Shown here one piece after another: positions 1-7,364 of a DNA stretch of 7,994 bases (positions within the stretch are counted from its first letter, which is position 1; every line of letters starts with the position of its first letter). Source of the DNA: an uncultured Lachnospiraceae bacterium. Lineage in GTDB: Bacteria > Bacillota > Clostridia > Lachnospirales > Lachnospiraceae. The notes under the pieces were generated by a model. It was not told where the DNA came from. It worked only from the letters and a program-made list of their open reading frames with translations, and made no database searches. The translations under genes were made by a program, and so were the position numbers. The DNA is taken from contig CAMNQN010000155.1 of the NCBI GenBank assembly GCA_946549155.1, positions 1 through 7,994 of the forward strand, written 5' to 3'.

Positions 1-99
1 TCCACCGGACGTTATCCGGCATCCTGCCCTGTGAAGCCCGGACTTTCCTCGCCTGGCACCTTTCGGACTGCCAGCCGCGACCATTTATCCTACTTACCG
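1..99 (-). ncRNA. rnpB: RNase P RNA, 5' portion (cut by window edge)
   Basis: This is the catalytic RNA of ribonuclease P, which removes 5' leaders from tRNA precursors. Read on the minus strand, it contains the strongly conserved block GAGGAAAGUCCGGGC (first half of helix P4 and its flank), then CACAGGGCAGGAUGCC and UAACGUCC, in the order and spacing found in bacterial RNase P RNAs. Before the block, CUGGCA...UGCCAG forms a P3-like hairpin. Only the first ~100 nt are present; the specificity domain, the second half of P4 and the 3' end lie beyond base 1. The 5' end is placed at about 98–100 from the spacing to the -10 box at 106–111, so it may be off by a few bases. The class (A or B) cannot be settled from this part. 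Confidence 0.93.
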
Positions 100-105
100 T
101 GTGAG

Positions 106-134
106 ATTCTACCATGAGGAATTTTTTCTGTCAA
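106..134 (-). promoter_or_regulatory. rnpB promoter, sigma-A type
   Basis: On the minus strand there is a perfect -35 hexamer TTGACA (129–134), a 17-nt spacer and a -10 hexamer TAGAAT (106–111). The predicted start of transcription, about 98–100, coincides with the start of the RNase P RNA. The promoter sits directly after the nucleoside kinase stop codon (144–146), so rnpB can be made independently of the operon. No hairpin with a T-run separates the two, so read-through from the operon is also possible. Confidence 0.85.
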
Positions 135-143
135 GCTCTGGAT

Positions 144-1826
144 TCATACGTCAAAACAGCTTCCCCCGATAAACTCCCGCACCAGGGAATTATTCGGGAT
201 ATGATCCGGCGGAATGGGAACAAAGTAATTCAAAAATTTCAGAAGCCGCTTTGCCTCCGTATATTCCGGCGCCTCCCGGTCTATACCGAAAAGCAGGGGC
301 TCCGCATAGATCTTCAGCACCGCCAGCTCGTAAATCAGGGCGGAATTAAACATGGTATCGGCGCTCTCCTGATAGGGGAAAATGTGATTCTCCTCCCCCC
401 GGCGCACCGACGGCCACATGGCGATGGTTTCCCGGGCGGAAATGCCCCGGGTACGGGCATCCCGCACCATCCGCCGGATCAAACGGCCGTCGGTGGTGGG
501 AATCCGGTTGTGCTCATCCACATTCAGCTGCGTCAGCGCGCTGATATAGATTTTAAATTTACTCTCCCGGGGCAAAGAATAGGAGAGCTGGTCATTCAGG
601 CCGTGAATCCCCTCGATCACCAGGATATCATTTTTTCCCAGCTGCTTCCAGTTTCCCTTGTACTCCCGTTTTCCGGTTTTGAAATTGAAGGTGGGCAGTT
701 CCACCCGTTCTCCCTCCAAAAGCCGGGTCATATCCTCATTAAACTGTCTGGTATCAATCGCCTCCAGACACTCGAAGTTATAATTTCCATTCTCGTCCCT
801 GGGCGTCTGCTCCCGGTTAACAAAATAGTCGTCCACCGGAATGGGATGAGGCTTCAGGCCGTATACGGAAAGCTGTGTGGACAGACGGTGGGAAAATGTA
901 GTCTTTCCTGAGGAGGAGGGCCCGGCAATCATCACAAATTTTTTCTCCGGCTGCTCGGCAATGGTCTCCGCAATGCGGGCGATCTGCTTTTCATGGTAGG
1001 CCTCCTGGATCATAATCAGATCCTTCCTGTGGCCGCTGACCACTTTGTCATTCAAATCCCCCACGGAAAAAATGTCCAGGCTGTCTCCCCATTTCAGTGA
1101 ACCATTCTGCACATGAAACAGTTTTTCCACCGGGGCAAATTCCGGCAGAAGCTTCGGCTCCTTTCGGGTCGGCATACAGAGCACGAAGCCATCCTGGTAT
1201 TTTTTCAGGTCAAATTTGTCCAGATAGGAGGTATCCAGCACCATGTATCCGTAATAGTAATCCTCAAAGCCCTCCATGCTGTAAATATTGGCCTTGGAGC
1301 TTCGCCGGTAGAGAAACAGTTTTTCCTTGTCGTACATGCCATGGCTGTGAAACAGCTTTATAGCGTCACGGGTATCCATGGTGCGCTTCTCAATGGGGAT
1401 TTTGCGTTTTACCAATTCTCCCATATAGTCCTTCACCTGCTGCAGAAATTCCTCCGTCACCTCCAGGACGCCCTGCAAAGTACAGTACAGGCCGTTGCTC
1501 ACCGCGAAATGGATCCGCACCTGATACTCAGCTTCTCCTCCCAACACATTGTGAATGGCTTTCAGCATCATCAGGCACAGGCTCCGGCGGTACGCATTGT
1601 AGCCTGCCATGTCCTTCATAGTAAGGAAGGTGAGCTTACAGTCCTCCTTTGCCCGGCGGTGCAGCTCCCGCAGGCGGTTGTCCGCCATCACCAGCAGGAT
1701 CGGATATTCCCGGGTATGCTGATACTCTCTGGCTATCTCAAAATACTGGATTCCATAGGGGTACTCCTTCTTCTCCCCAAGGATTTCCAATGTTACTGTT
1801 TTTCTCTCTTCTGTCAATCCATTCAC
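144..1826 (-). CDS. Uridine kinase-like nucleoside kinase with N-terminal TGS/SAD-like part
   Basis: This is a predicted cytoplasmic P-loop kinase that phosphorylates a nucleoside, probably uridine or cytidine, for pyrimidine salvage; the exact substrate cannot be read from the sequence. It has 560 residues, the usual size for the long clostridial family. Residues ~9–70 resemble a TGS domain and ~75–230 the second additional domain of threonyl-tRNA synthetase. The kinase part starts near 275, with Walker A GPSSSGKT (302–309), the PVDDYF motif (330–335) with its acidic pair, EGIHGLN (405–411) and an arginine-rich RRMVRDARTRG (451–461). The synthetase-like part does not make it a tRNA synthetase, because the class II catalytic motifs are absent. 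The start shown is GTG, 9 nt after the nif3-like stop. Its Shine-Dalgarno AAGGA is only 1 nt from the GTG, so TTG at 1815–1817 (10-nt spacing) is a possible alternative. It is the last protein gene of the operon. Confidence 0.9.
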   Translation of the reverse strand: MNGLTEERKTVTLEILGEKKEYPYGIQYFEIAREYQHTREYPILLVMADNRLRELHRRAKEDCKLTFLTMKDMAGYNAYRRSLCLMMLKAIHNVLGGEAEYQVRIHFAVSNGLYCTLQGVLEVTEEFLQQVKDYMGELVKRKIPIEKRTMDTRDAIKLFHSHGMYDKEKLFLYRRSSKANIYSMEGFEDYYYGYMVLDTSYLDKFDLKKYQDGFVLCMPTRKEPKLLPEFAPVEKLFHVQNGSLKWGDSLDIFSVGDLNDKVVSGHRKDLIMIQEAYHEKQIARIAETIAEQPEKKFVMIAGPSSSGKTTFSHRLSTQLSVYGLKPHPIPVDDYFVNREQTPRDENGNYNFECLEAIDTRQFNEDMTRLLEGERVELPTFNFKTGKREYKGNWKQLGKNDILVIEGIHGLNDQLSYSLPRESKFKIYISALTQLNVDEHNRIPTTDGRLIRRMVRDARTRGISARETIAMWPSVRRGEENHIFPYQESADTMFNSALIYELAVLKIYAEPLLFGIDREAPEYTEAKRLLKFLNYFVPIPPDHIPNNSLVREFIGGSCFDV

Positions 1827-1835
1827 GTCCTTTCT

Positions 1836-2621
1836 TTACACTATCTGAAATGGCTGTGCAATCCTCTCGCTTACAATCTCCAGTCCGGGAAACTCCTGCC
1901 GCAAAAATGCTTCCATCCAGAAGATGAATACATGTTCCACGCCGTAATGTCCCGCATCCAGAATCACCAGTCCCTGATCCACCGCATCTATGCCGTCGTG
2001 ATGTCCCATATCCCCGGTGATATAAACCTGCGCCTGCTTCTTTATGGCACAGCTCACCAGGCTTTTCCCGGACCCGGGACAGAGGGCTGCCCGGCGTACC
2101 TTCCGCTCCATATCCCCGAACACCTTTATATGCTCCAGGGAAAACGCCTCCTTTACATGCTGGCAGCATTCCCGCACCGTCATCTCCCGGGGCAGCATTC
2201 CCACCGTCCCGATACCCATCGGCGCCCCATTCTCATCCCTGCCCGTCTCCTCCAGGGGAAGCAGATCCGTCATTCCCAGATAATCGCTGCACAGCCTTCC
2301 CATAAACGCCACATCATAATTTGTATGCAGCGCATAGTGGGCAATATGACTCTCAATCAGGTTTAAAATCTTTCTTCCGTGAAAGTCCTCCGAATTGATC
2401 TTTTTGACGCCTCCCATCAAAAGAGGATGGTGGGTAATCAAAAAATCCGCCCCCGCCCTGCGGCAGTGCTCAATCACCTCGTCGGTGGCGTCCAACGCCA
2501 GATAAATCTTATTCACCTGAGCCTCTCTGCGCCCCACCTGCAGTCCCGGATTATCCCACTGCTCTGCCAGAGCCAGCGGCACTGCCTGCTCCAATCGATC
2601 TATAATCTGCCCGCACTTCAT
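1836..2621 (-). CDS. Nif3-like dinuclear metal center hexameric protein
   Basis: This member of the Nif3/YbgI/YqfO family binds two metal ions and forms ring-shaped hexamers. Its biochemical role is unsettled; GTP cyclohydrolase I type 2-like annotations are common but weakly supported. It has 261 residues, the short form lacking the large central insertion of Bacillus YqfO. The metal ligands expected for the family are all visible: the HH pair in THHPL (64, 65), D103 in HTNYD, and H225 and E229 in DAGHYGVEH. GDMGHHD (203–209) is also characteristic. The ATG start has a strong GGAGG (2630–2634) 8 nt upstream. It lies 107 nt after trmK, the largest gap in the operon, and is followed after 9 nt by the nucleoside kinase. 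Pairing with trmK and rpoD is a conserved Firmicutes arrangement, but it does not reveal the function. Confidence 0.94.
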   Translation of the reverse strand: MKCGQIIDRLEQAVPLALAEQWDNPGLQVGRREAQVNKIYLALDATDEVIEHCRRAGADFLITHHPLLMGGVKKINSEDFHGRKILNLIESHIAHYALHTNYDVAFMGRLCSDYLGMTDLLPLEETGRDENGAPMGIGTVGMLPREMTVRECCQHVKEAFSLEHIKVFGDMERKVRRAALCPGSGKSLVSCAIKKQAQVYITGDMGHHDGIDAVDQGLVILDAGHYGVEHVFIFWMEAFLRQEFPGLEIVSERIAQPFQIV

Positions 2622-2728
2622 ATCTTATTCCTCCGAAATGAATCCCTTTCTCCTGCCTTTTTTCAGTGTGTGCTGTCCGGAAAACAGGCATGCAAAAAGG
2701 TCTGGTTAATTCGAAACCGATGTACTGC

Positions 2729-3421
2729 TCACCTGGAAAGCTCCTCCAGGGCTGCCCGGTTTTGTTCCAGCGCCGCCTTCACCTGCGCCCTGCGGCCTTC
2801 CCCGCCTGCTCCCGCGTACCGCAGCTGCTCCAGCACCTTCCTTTTCACTCCCTGCTCCCATATCAGATACTCTCTCAGGCAGGGATGCTTTTTCTTTAAC
2901 AGCACAGGGCCGTACAGCGCGTCAATCTCCCGCATCGGCTCCCCTCTCCCATGAATCACCCGCATCATGGGATAATATTTTCCGTCCTCCAGAATCATAT
3001 TCTCCTCCGCAATGCGGTATCCATGGTTCTCCAGCCACCGGCGCACCTTTGAAAGCTCTGACTGCGGCTGTAAAATCAGCTCCTTTAACTGATCCGCCGT
3101 CTCTTTTCCTTCCTCCAGGATGCGGATCGTCAGCGCCCCGCCCATGCCGGCGATCACCGCCGTATCCGCCTCACCAGGATGCAGAGCGCTTAATCCGTCC
3201 GACAGCCTGGTTTCAATCCGGTTCTCCAGCCCCTCTTCCCGGATATGCTCCCGGGCCCGCTGCAGCGGTCCCTTATTCACATCCATGGCAATGGCGCGGG
3301 GGATGATTCCTTCCTTTACTAAACAAATCGGTATGTATCCGTGGTCAGTGCCCACATCCGCCAGCCGGTTTCCCGGGGTTACCAGACACGCCACAGCCCT
3401 CAGTCGTCTTGATAATTCCAT
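2729..3421 (-). CDS. trmK: tRNA (adenine(22)-N1)-methyltransferase
   Basis: This is an S-adenosylmethionine-dependent enzyme of the TrmK/YqfN family (COG2384), which methylates N1 of adenine 22 in the D-loop region of tRNAs. Counting from the longest possible start at 3451, the SAM-binding motif DVGTDHGYIP is at residues 32–41, the acidic motif DVNKGPL at 57–63, AGMGG at 101–105 and the family signature LQPQSE at 127–132. The C-terminal ~60 residues are rich in charged residues and probably form the helical coiled-coil tail known in the family. I chose ATG at 3421 (230 residues, beginning MELSRRL), because family members usually start right there. A TTG at 3451 would add 10 residues and overlap the rpoD stop codon (TTGA), but neither start has a strong Shine-Dalgarno. 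It lies between rpoD and the nif3-like gene, as in other Firmicutes. Confidence 0.93.
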   Translation of the reverse strand: MELSRRLRAVACLVTPGNRLADVGTDHGYIPICLVKEGIIPRAIAMDVNKGPLQRAREHIREEGLENRIETRLSDGLSALHPGEADTAVIAGMGGALTIRILEEGKETADQLKELILQPQSELSKVRRWLENHGYRIAEENMILEDGKYYPMMRVIHGRGEPMREIDALYGPVLLKKKHPCLREYLIWEQGVKRKVLEQLRYAGAGGEGRRAQVKAALEQNRAALEELSR

Positions 3422-3447
3422 CTTCTGATCCCATTCTTTCGTATCAT

Positions 3448-4347
3448 TCAATCCAGGTAGTCCCGCAGCTTACGGCTGCGGCTGGGATGGCGCAGCTTGC
3501 GCAGCGCCTTCGCCTCAATCTGGCGGATCCGTTCTCTGGTGACGTGAAATTCCTCCCCCACTTCCTCCAGCGTATGCACCTCCCCGTCGTGAAGCCCGAA
3601 GCGCAGCTCCAGCACCTTCCGTTCCCGCTCCGTCAGGGTGGACAGCACCTCCAGAAGCTGGCTTTGCATCAGCCGGAACGCCGCCTCCTCCGAGGGGGAG
3701 GGAAACACCAGATCCGGCATAAAATCCCCCACCTGGGCATCCTCCTCGTCGCCCACCGGGGCCTCCAGCGAGATCGGCTCCTTTATCATCTGCAAAATTT
3801 CCGTCACCTGTCCCTCCGGCATTCCCAGCTCCCTGGCCAGTTCCTCCATGGAGGGTTCCCGTCCCAAATTCTGCACCAGCCGCCTGGAGACCTTTTTGAT
3901 TCGATTGACCGTCTCCACCATATGCACCGGAATCCGTATGGTCCTGCCCTGATCCGCAATGGCCCTGGTGATCGCCTGGCGGATCCACCAGGTGGCATAG
4001 GTGCTGAACCGATAGCCCTTCTGGTAGTCAAATTTATCCACTGCCTTCATCAGTCCCAGGTTTCCCTCCTGGATCAGATCCAGAAGCAGCAGTCCCCGCC
4101 CCGCATAGCGCTTGGCAATGCTGACCACCAGCCGCAGATTGGCCTCCGCCAGCCGTTTTGCGGCCTCTTCATCCCCGGACCTGATCCGGCGGGACAGCTC
4201 GTTTTCCTCCTCCTGCGTCAGGAGAGGCACCTTCCCGATCTCTTTTAAGTACATATGAATCGGGTCCTCACTGGAAATCCCCTCTGCCGCCCACTGTTTC
4301 GTTCCGGCTGCCCGCTCTTCCTCCAATACCAACACATCTGTCTCCAT
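3448..4347 (-). CDS. rpoD: RNA polymerase primary sigma factor, short form without region 1.1
   Basis: This is the housekeeping sigma-70 factor, which directs RNA polymerase to -10/-35 promoters. At 299 residues it is shorter than Bacillus SigA (~370). Region 1.2 spans ~26–56 (EDPIHMYLKEIGKVPLLT) and region 2 ~65–135, with the near-invariant RLAEANLRLVVSIAKRY and FSTYATWWIRQAITRAIAD. Region 3 is ~140–220, including the finger-like EAPVGDEEDAQVGDFMPD, and region 4 ~232–290, with the helix-turn-helix VTRERIRQIEAKALRKLRHPSRSRK. Region 1.1 is missing. An in-frame TAA (4360–4362) lies five codons before the ATG, and dnaG ends 60 nt upstream, so no longer start is possible. The ATG has GGAGG (4355–4359) at 7-nt spacing. 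Small departures from consensus are LLLLDLIQEGN where MLFLDLIQEGN is usual, and ADQGRT for ADQART. The position between dnaG and trmK supports primary sigma identity over an alternative sigma. Confidence 0.95.
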   Translation of the reverse strand: METDVLVLEEERAAGTKQWAAEGISSEDPIHMYLKEIGKVPLLTQEEENELSRRIRSGDEEAAKRLAEANLRLVVSIAKRYAGRGLLLLDLIQEGNLGLMKAVDKFDYQKGYRFSTYATWWIRQAITRAIADQGRTIRIPVHMVETVNRIKKVSRRLVQNLGREPSMEELARELGMPEGQVTEILQMIKEPISLEAPVGDEEDAQVGDFMPDLVFPSPSEEAAFRLMQSQLLEVLSTLTERERKVLELRFGLHDGEVHTLEEVGEEFHVTRERIRQIEAKALRKLRHPSRSRKLRDYLD

Positions 4348-4407
4348 CTGGATTCCTCCTTATGGATTAAGTGTTGCCCCACTTTCAGGAAAATATGCAG
4401 GAAAACG

Positions 4408-6171
4408 CTACAGCTTAATCACCATCTTATCCAGGCTCTGCAGCCTGCGCCTCGCCTCCAGCATCTGCTGCAATGCGTTCATGTTGGTGGTGTCCAGGCT
4501 GGCATTTTTCTGTTCCAGCCCCGCCGTCATCACCTTTTTTACGGTCTCCTTCATAGCCTTTTTCAGTTCGTTCTCTGATTCCACCGGCACCCGGGTGTGA
4601 AACAGCTCCGCCGCCTGCCTCTGCTCCTCCGGATCCATAAAGTGATCAATAATCTGAGCCGGTTCCAGCTTTTCCTGTTCCAGCTGCGCAAACAGCAGTT
4701 GGGCCACCTCCCGGTAAAAATCCGTAGTAAAATCCTCCGGCCGGATATACGTTTTCACTGTCTGATAAAACCCCGGATATTCCGTCAGCCAGGTCAGCAG
4801 CATCCGCTGGGATTTTTTTATGCCGTCATCCCTGCCTGGACTCTTCCTGCTTCGCAGCACCTCCGGCCTGAAGGGCACCTCCCCCTGCATCAGATACCGC
4901 AGCACCATGTTCCGCAGTCCCTCAAAGCTGGTGTGATACCGGGAAGCGATGGCCTCAATATAATTTTCACGCTCCACCTCCATCTCGAATCCCGCTATCT
5001 TTTTCGACACCTCCTGGAAAAAGGAGGTCTTTGACTCCGGATCGCTCATATCAAACTGCCCTTCCAGGACGGAAACCTCAAAAAGGAAACTGTTCTGAGC
5101 CTGATCAATGCGCTCCTGAAATGCCTCCGTTCCCAGTGCTTTAATAAATTCGTCCGGATCCTTGTAGGGCGCCATTTTCAAAACCCTGGTCCTCACCCCC
5201 GCTTCCTTCATAAGAGGAATCGCCCGCAGCGCAGCCTTAACACCTGCCTCATCGCTGTCATAGCTCAAAATCACCTCATCGGTGTAGCGTTTCAGCAGCG
5301 AAGCGTGCTGGCTGGTCAGCGCCGTGCCCAGGGAGGCCACCGCGTTGGTAAAACCCGCCTGGTGCATGGAAATCACATCCATATAGCCCTCACACACAAT
5401 AATGTATTTCTTTCTGGAAACCCGGGCCACATTCAGCCCGTACAGATTACGGCTCTTGTCAAACACCGGGGTCTCCGGGGAATTAAGATACTTGGGCTTT
5501 CCGTCCCCCATAACCCGGCCCCCGAAGCCGATCACCCGGTTATTCACATCCATGATGGGAAAAATCACCCGATTCCAGAATTTATCGTACATCCCCCGCT
5601 TCTCGTCCACGTTCATCAGTCCGGACTGACGCAGCAGTTCGTCACTGACCCCCTTCTGTTTCAGATACCGATACAGGCTGTCACTGTATTTCGGAGCGAA
5701 GCCCAAACCAAACCGCTGCATGGTTTCCTCCGAAAGCTGCCGGTTCTTCAGATACTCCATTCCCTGCTTCCCGGCCTCCGTGCGGAGCTGGTAATAATAA
5801 AACTTCCCGGCCATTTTGTTGACCTCCAGAATCGCCGTCCGCAGATCCTGCTGCCGCTTCGCCTCAGCCGAATATTCCTGTTCCGGAAGCTTCACCCCCG
5901 CCCGGTCCGCCAGGAATTTCAACGCCTCCGGAAAGCTGAAATTTTCGTATTCCATAATGAAGGTCAGGACATTTCCCCCCGCTCCGCAGCCGAAGCAGTA
6001 ATACATCTGCTTTCCCGGACTCACGGAAAAGGAGGGGGATTTTTCATTGTGGAAAGGGCAAAGCCCAAAATAGGAGCTTCCCTTTCTCTGTAGTTTTACA
6101 TAGGCGGAAATCACATCCACAATGTCATTTCGGGAACGTACCTCCTCCACCACTTCCTCCGGATAATACAT
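4408..6171 (-). CDS. dnaG: DNA primase
   Basis: DnaG synthesises the short RNA primers that start lagging-strand DNA synthesis, working with the replicative helicase. It has 587 residues, close to the family norm. Numbering from the TTG one codon upstream, the N-terminal CHC2 zinc finger has C39 and H42 in CPFHNEKSPSFSV, then C60 and C63 in CFGC. The RNA polymerase core follows, with GFGGRV near 216–221. The TOPRIM domain has CEGYMDVISMHQAG (E262) and the metal-binding SYDSDEAG (D306, D308). The last ~130 residues are poorly conserved and should be the helicase-binding domain. ATG at 6169–6171 is preferred because AAGGAG (6180–6185) lies 8 nt upstream; the adjacent TTG at 6174 would give the longer form. 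The gene follows dgt after 14 nt, its ribosome binding site abutting the dgt stop codon, which suggests coupled translation. Confidence 0.97.
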   Translation of the reverse strand: MYYPEEVVEEVRSRNDIVDVISAYVKLQRKGSSYFGLCPFHNEKSPSFSVSPGKQMYYCFGCGAGGNVLTFIMEYENFSFPEALKFLADRAGVKLPEQEYSAEAKRQQDLRTAILEVNKMAGKFYYYQLRTEAGKQGMEYLKNRQLSEETMQRFGLGFAPKYSDSLYRYLKQKGVSDELLRQSGLMNVDEKRGMYDKFWNRVIFPIMDVNNRVIGFGGRVMGDGKPKYLNSPETPVFDKSRNLYGLNVARVSRKKYIIVCEGYMDVISMHQAGFTNAVASLGTALTSQHASLLKRYTDEVILSYDSDEAGVKAALRAIPLMKEAGVRTRVLKMAPYKDPDEFIKALGTEAFQERIDQAQNSFLFEVSVLEGQFDMSDPESKTSFFQEVSKKIAGFEMEVERENYIEAIASRYHTSFEGLRNMVLRYLMQGEVPFRPEVLRSRKSPGRDDGIKKSQRMLLTWLTEYPGFYQTVKTYIRPEDFTTDFYREVAQLLFAQLEQEKLEPAQIIDHFMDPEEQRQAAELFHTRVPVESENELKKAMKETVKKVMTAGLEQKNASLDTTNMNALQQMLEARRRLQSLDKMVIKL

Positions 6172-6185
6172 CAAACCATCTCCTT

Positions 6186-7193
6186 CTATACCTGCCAGGA
6201 CTTGGGGATAAACAGCTCCGAAAACTTCTGAATGGAATACTGATCCGTCATACCGGAAATGTAATCGCAGATCACCCTCTGCGTCTGTTCTCCCCGCTTT
6301 TCGATCAAATCTATATACTCTGCCGGCAGTTTCTCCACATGCTTCTCATAATATTCATACAAACTCTGGATCATGCCCACCGCCTTACCCTCCTCTGTTT
6401 TGGCCAGGGGATTGTGATACACATGGACAAACATAAATTTTCGCAGCTCCTGCATGGCTTCCTCCATCTGGGGGGACATCACAATGTCGTTTTTCCCCTG
6501 GCTGCTGCGAATCACATCGTGGATCAGCGTATTCAGCCGTTCCCTGGTGGAATAGCCCATGATACGCCGGTATTCCTCCGGAATATCTGCTTCCCGCAGG
6601 ATTCCTGCCCGCTCCGCATCGTCAATATCGTGATTAATATAGGCGATCTTATCGCAGTAGCGCACAATCTTCCCCTCCAGGGTGCTGGGATTGCCGCTGG
6701 TGCGGTGATTTTTGATGCCGTCCCGCACCTCCCAGGTCAGGTTCAGCCCCTCCCCCTTCTTTTCCAGCAGCTCCACCACCCGGACGCTCTGCTCAAAATG
6801 GGCAAAGCCGCAGGGACACACCTGATTCAGCGCCCGTTCGCCGGCATGGCCAAAGGGCGTGTGGCCCAGATCATGGCCCAAAGCAATGGCATCCACCAAA
6901 TCATCATTGAGCAGCAGCGCCTTCGCGATCGTCCTGCTCAGCTGGGATACCTCCAGCGTGTGGGTGAGACGGGTACGGTAATGATCTCCCTGAGGGCTCA
7001 AAAATACCTGCGTCTTGTGCTTGAGCCTGCGAAACGATTTGCTATGTAAAATCCGGTCCCGGTCCCGCTGATACTCCGTCCGGATATCGCAGGGAAGCTC
7101 CTGCCGCTCTCTCCCCCTGGTATCTCTGCTGTAAGCCGCATAAGGGCTGAAATACTCCAGCTCCCGCTGCTCCGCCTCCTCTCTGATGGACAT
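6186..7193 (-). CDS. dgt: Deoxyguanosinetriphosphate triphosphohydrolase (HD domain)
   Basis: This predicted dNTPase splits dGTP (or related dNTPs) into deoxynucleoside and triphosphate, helping balance the dNTP pool. It has 335 residues. The N-terminal SPYAAYSRDTRGRER is a family hallmark, and SKSFRRLKHKTQVF (51–64) is the conserved substrate-binding stretch. The HD-domain metal ligands are visible: H78 in RLTHTLEV, H107 and D108 in GHDLGHTPFGHAGE, and D189 in YINHDIDDAERAG. Size and motifs fit the Gram-positive dNTPase type, not the longer enterobacterial Dgt, so substrate specificity is uncertain. The reading frame stays open to a TTG at 7268, but ATG at 7191–7193 is chosen because AGGAGG lies 7 nt before it and MSIREEAEQRELEYFSPYAA matches usual family N-termini. 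It is the first gene of the operon, behind the promoter at 7308–7336. Confidence 0.95.
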   Translation of the reverse strand: MSIREEAEQRELEYFSPYAAYSRDTRGRERQELPCDIRTEYQRDRDRILHSKSFRRLKHKTQVFLSPQGDHYRTRLTHTLEVSQLSRTIAKALLLNDDLVDAIALGHDLGHTPFGHAGERALNQVCPCGFAHFEQSVRVVELLEKKGEGLNLTWEVRDGIKNHRTSGNPSTLEGKIVRYCDKIAYINHDIDDAERAGILREADIPEEYRRIMGYSTRERLNTLIHDVIRSSQGKNDIVMSPQMEEAMQELRKFMFVHVYHNPLAKTEEGKAVGMIQSLYEYYEKHVEKLPAEYIDLIEKRGEQTQRVICDYISGMTDQYSIQKFSELFIPKSWQV

Positions 7194-7301
7194 GGCCGCA
7201 CCTCCTTGCCTCCATATATGTACTTTATCATCATCTGTATTGTGATACTTCCTGCTATAAACCCGCAAAAATACTTACGCATTTTCAACCGCCAAGCTGT
7301 C
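7194..7301 (-). other. 5' leader of the dgt operon
   Basis: About 108 nt lie between the predicted transcription start (near 7301) and the dgt ATG. I see no convincing riboswitch, attenuator hairpin or T-run in it. An ATG at 7280–7282, preceded by GGCGG, opens a frame coding for a hydrophobic stretch (MRKYFCGFIAGSITIQMM). That frame has no stop before it runs into dgt in the wrong phase, so it is not annotated as a gene. Confidence 0.5.
7201..7206 (-). promoter_or_regulatory. Ribosome binding site deciding the dgt start
   Basis: AGGAGG on the minus strand is a full anti-Shine-Dalgarno match, 7 nt before ATG 7191–7193. It decides in favour of the 335-residue dgt product over the 360-residue reading that begins at TTG 7268. 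A second GGAGG lies a few bases further upstream. Confidence 0.85.
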
Positions 7302-7307
7302 TCTTAT

Positions 7308-7336
7308 AGTATAACATTTTATATCTGTATTCACAA
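7308..7336 (-). promoter_or_regulatory. Promoter of the dgt–dnaG–rpoD operon, sigma-A type
   Basis: On the minus strand there is -35 TTGTGA (7331–7336), a 17-nt spacer and -10 TATACT (7308–7313), with TG at the extended -10 position (TGTTATACT). The surrounding DNA is AT-rich. It is the only strong promoter-like sequence found before dgt, and probably serves all six genes, including the sigma factor that would recognise it. No operator could be recognised. Confidence 0.82.
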
Positions 7337-7364
7337 CCGGGCATTTTTTATTGTTTGTTGATTA

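Noticed and set aside
2622..2728. Internal promoter or small gene in the 107-nt gap between trmK and the nif3-like gene
   Set aside because: No acceptable -35/-10 pair at 16–18 nt spacing and no open frame with a ribosome binding site were found; only a short CTGT/ACAG stem is present.
114..6093. Long plus-strand open frames (for example 1113–2366, 3409–4248 and 5305–6093) opposite the minus-strand genes
   Set aside because: They are antisense to genes with clear family motifs, show no recognisable domains, and have compositions (rich in H, P, L, Q, R) typical of the reverse frame of coding DNA.
7194..7268. Longer dgt start at TTG 7268 (360 residues)
   Set aside because: It uses a rare start codon without a good ribosome binding site, whereas ATG 7193 has AGGAGG at 7 nt and matches the usual family N-terminus.
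6998..7288. Possible leader peptide or small membrane protein starting at 7282 (or TTG 7288) before dgt
   Set aside because: It begins with a hydrophobic stretch but has no stop before dgt and overlaps it by about 195 nt in another phase, where it is simply a shadow of dgt.
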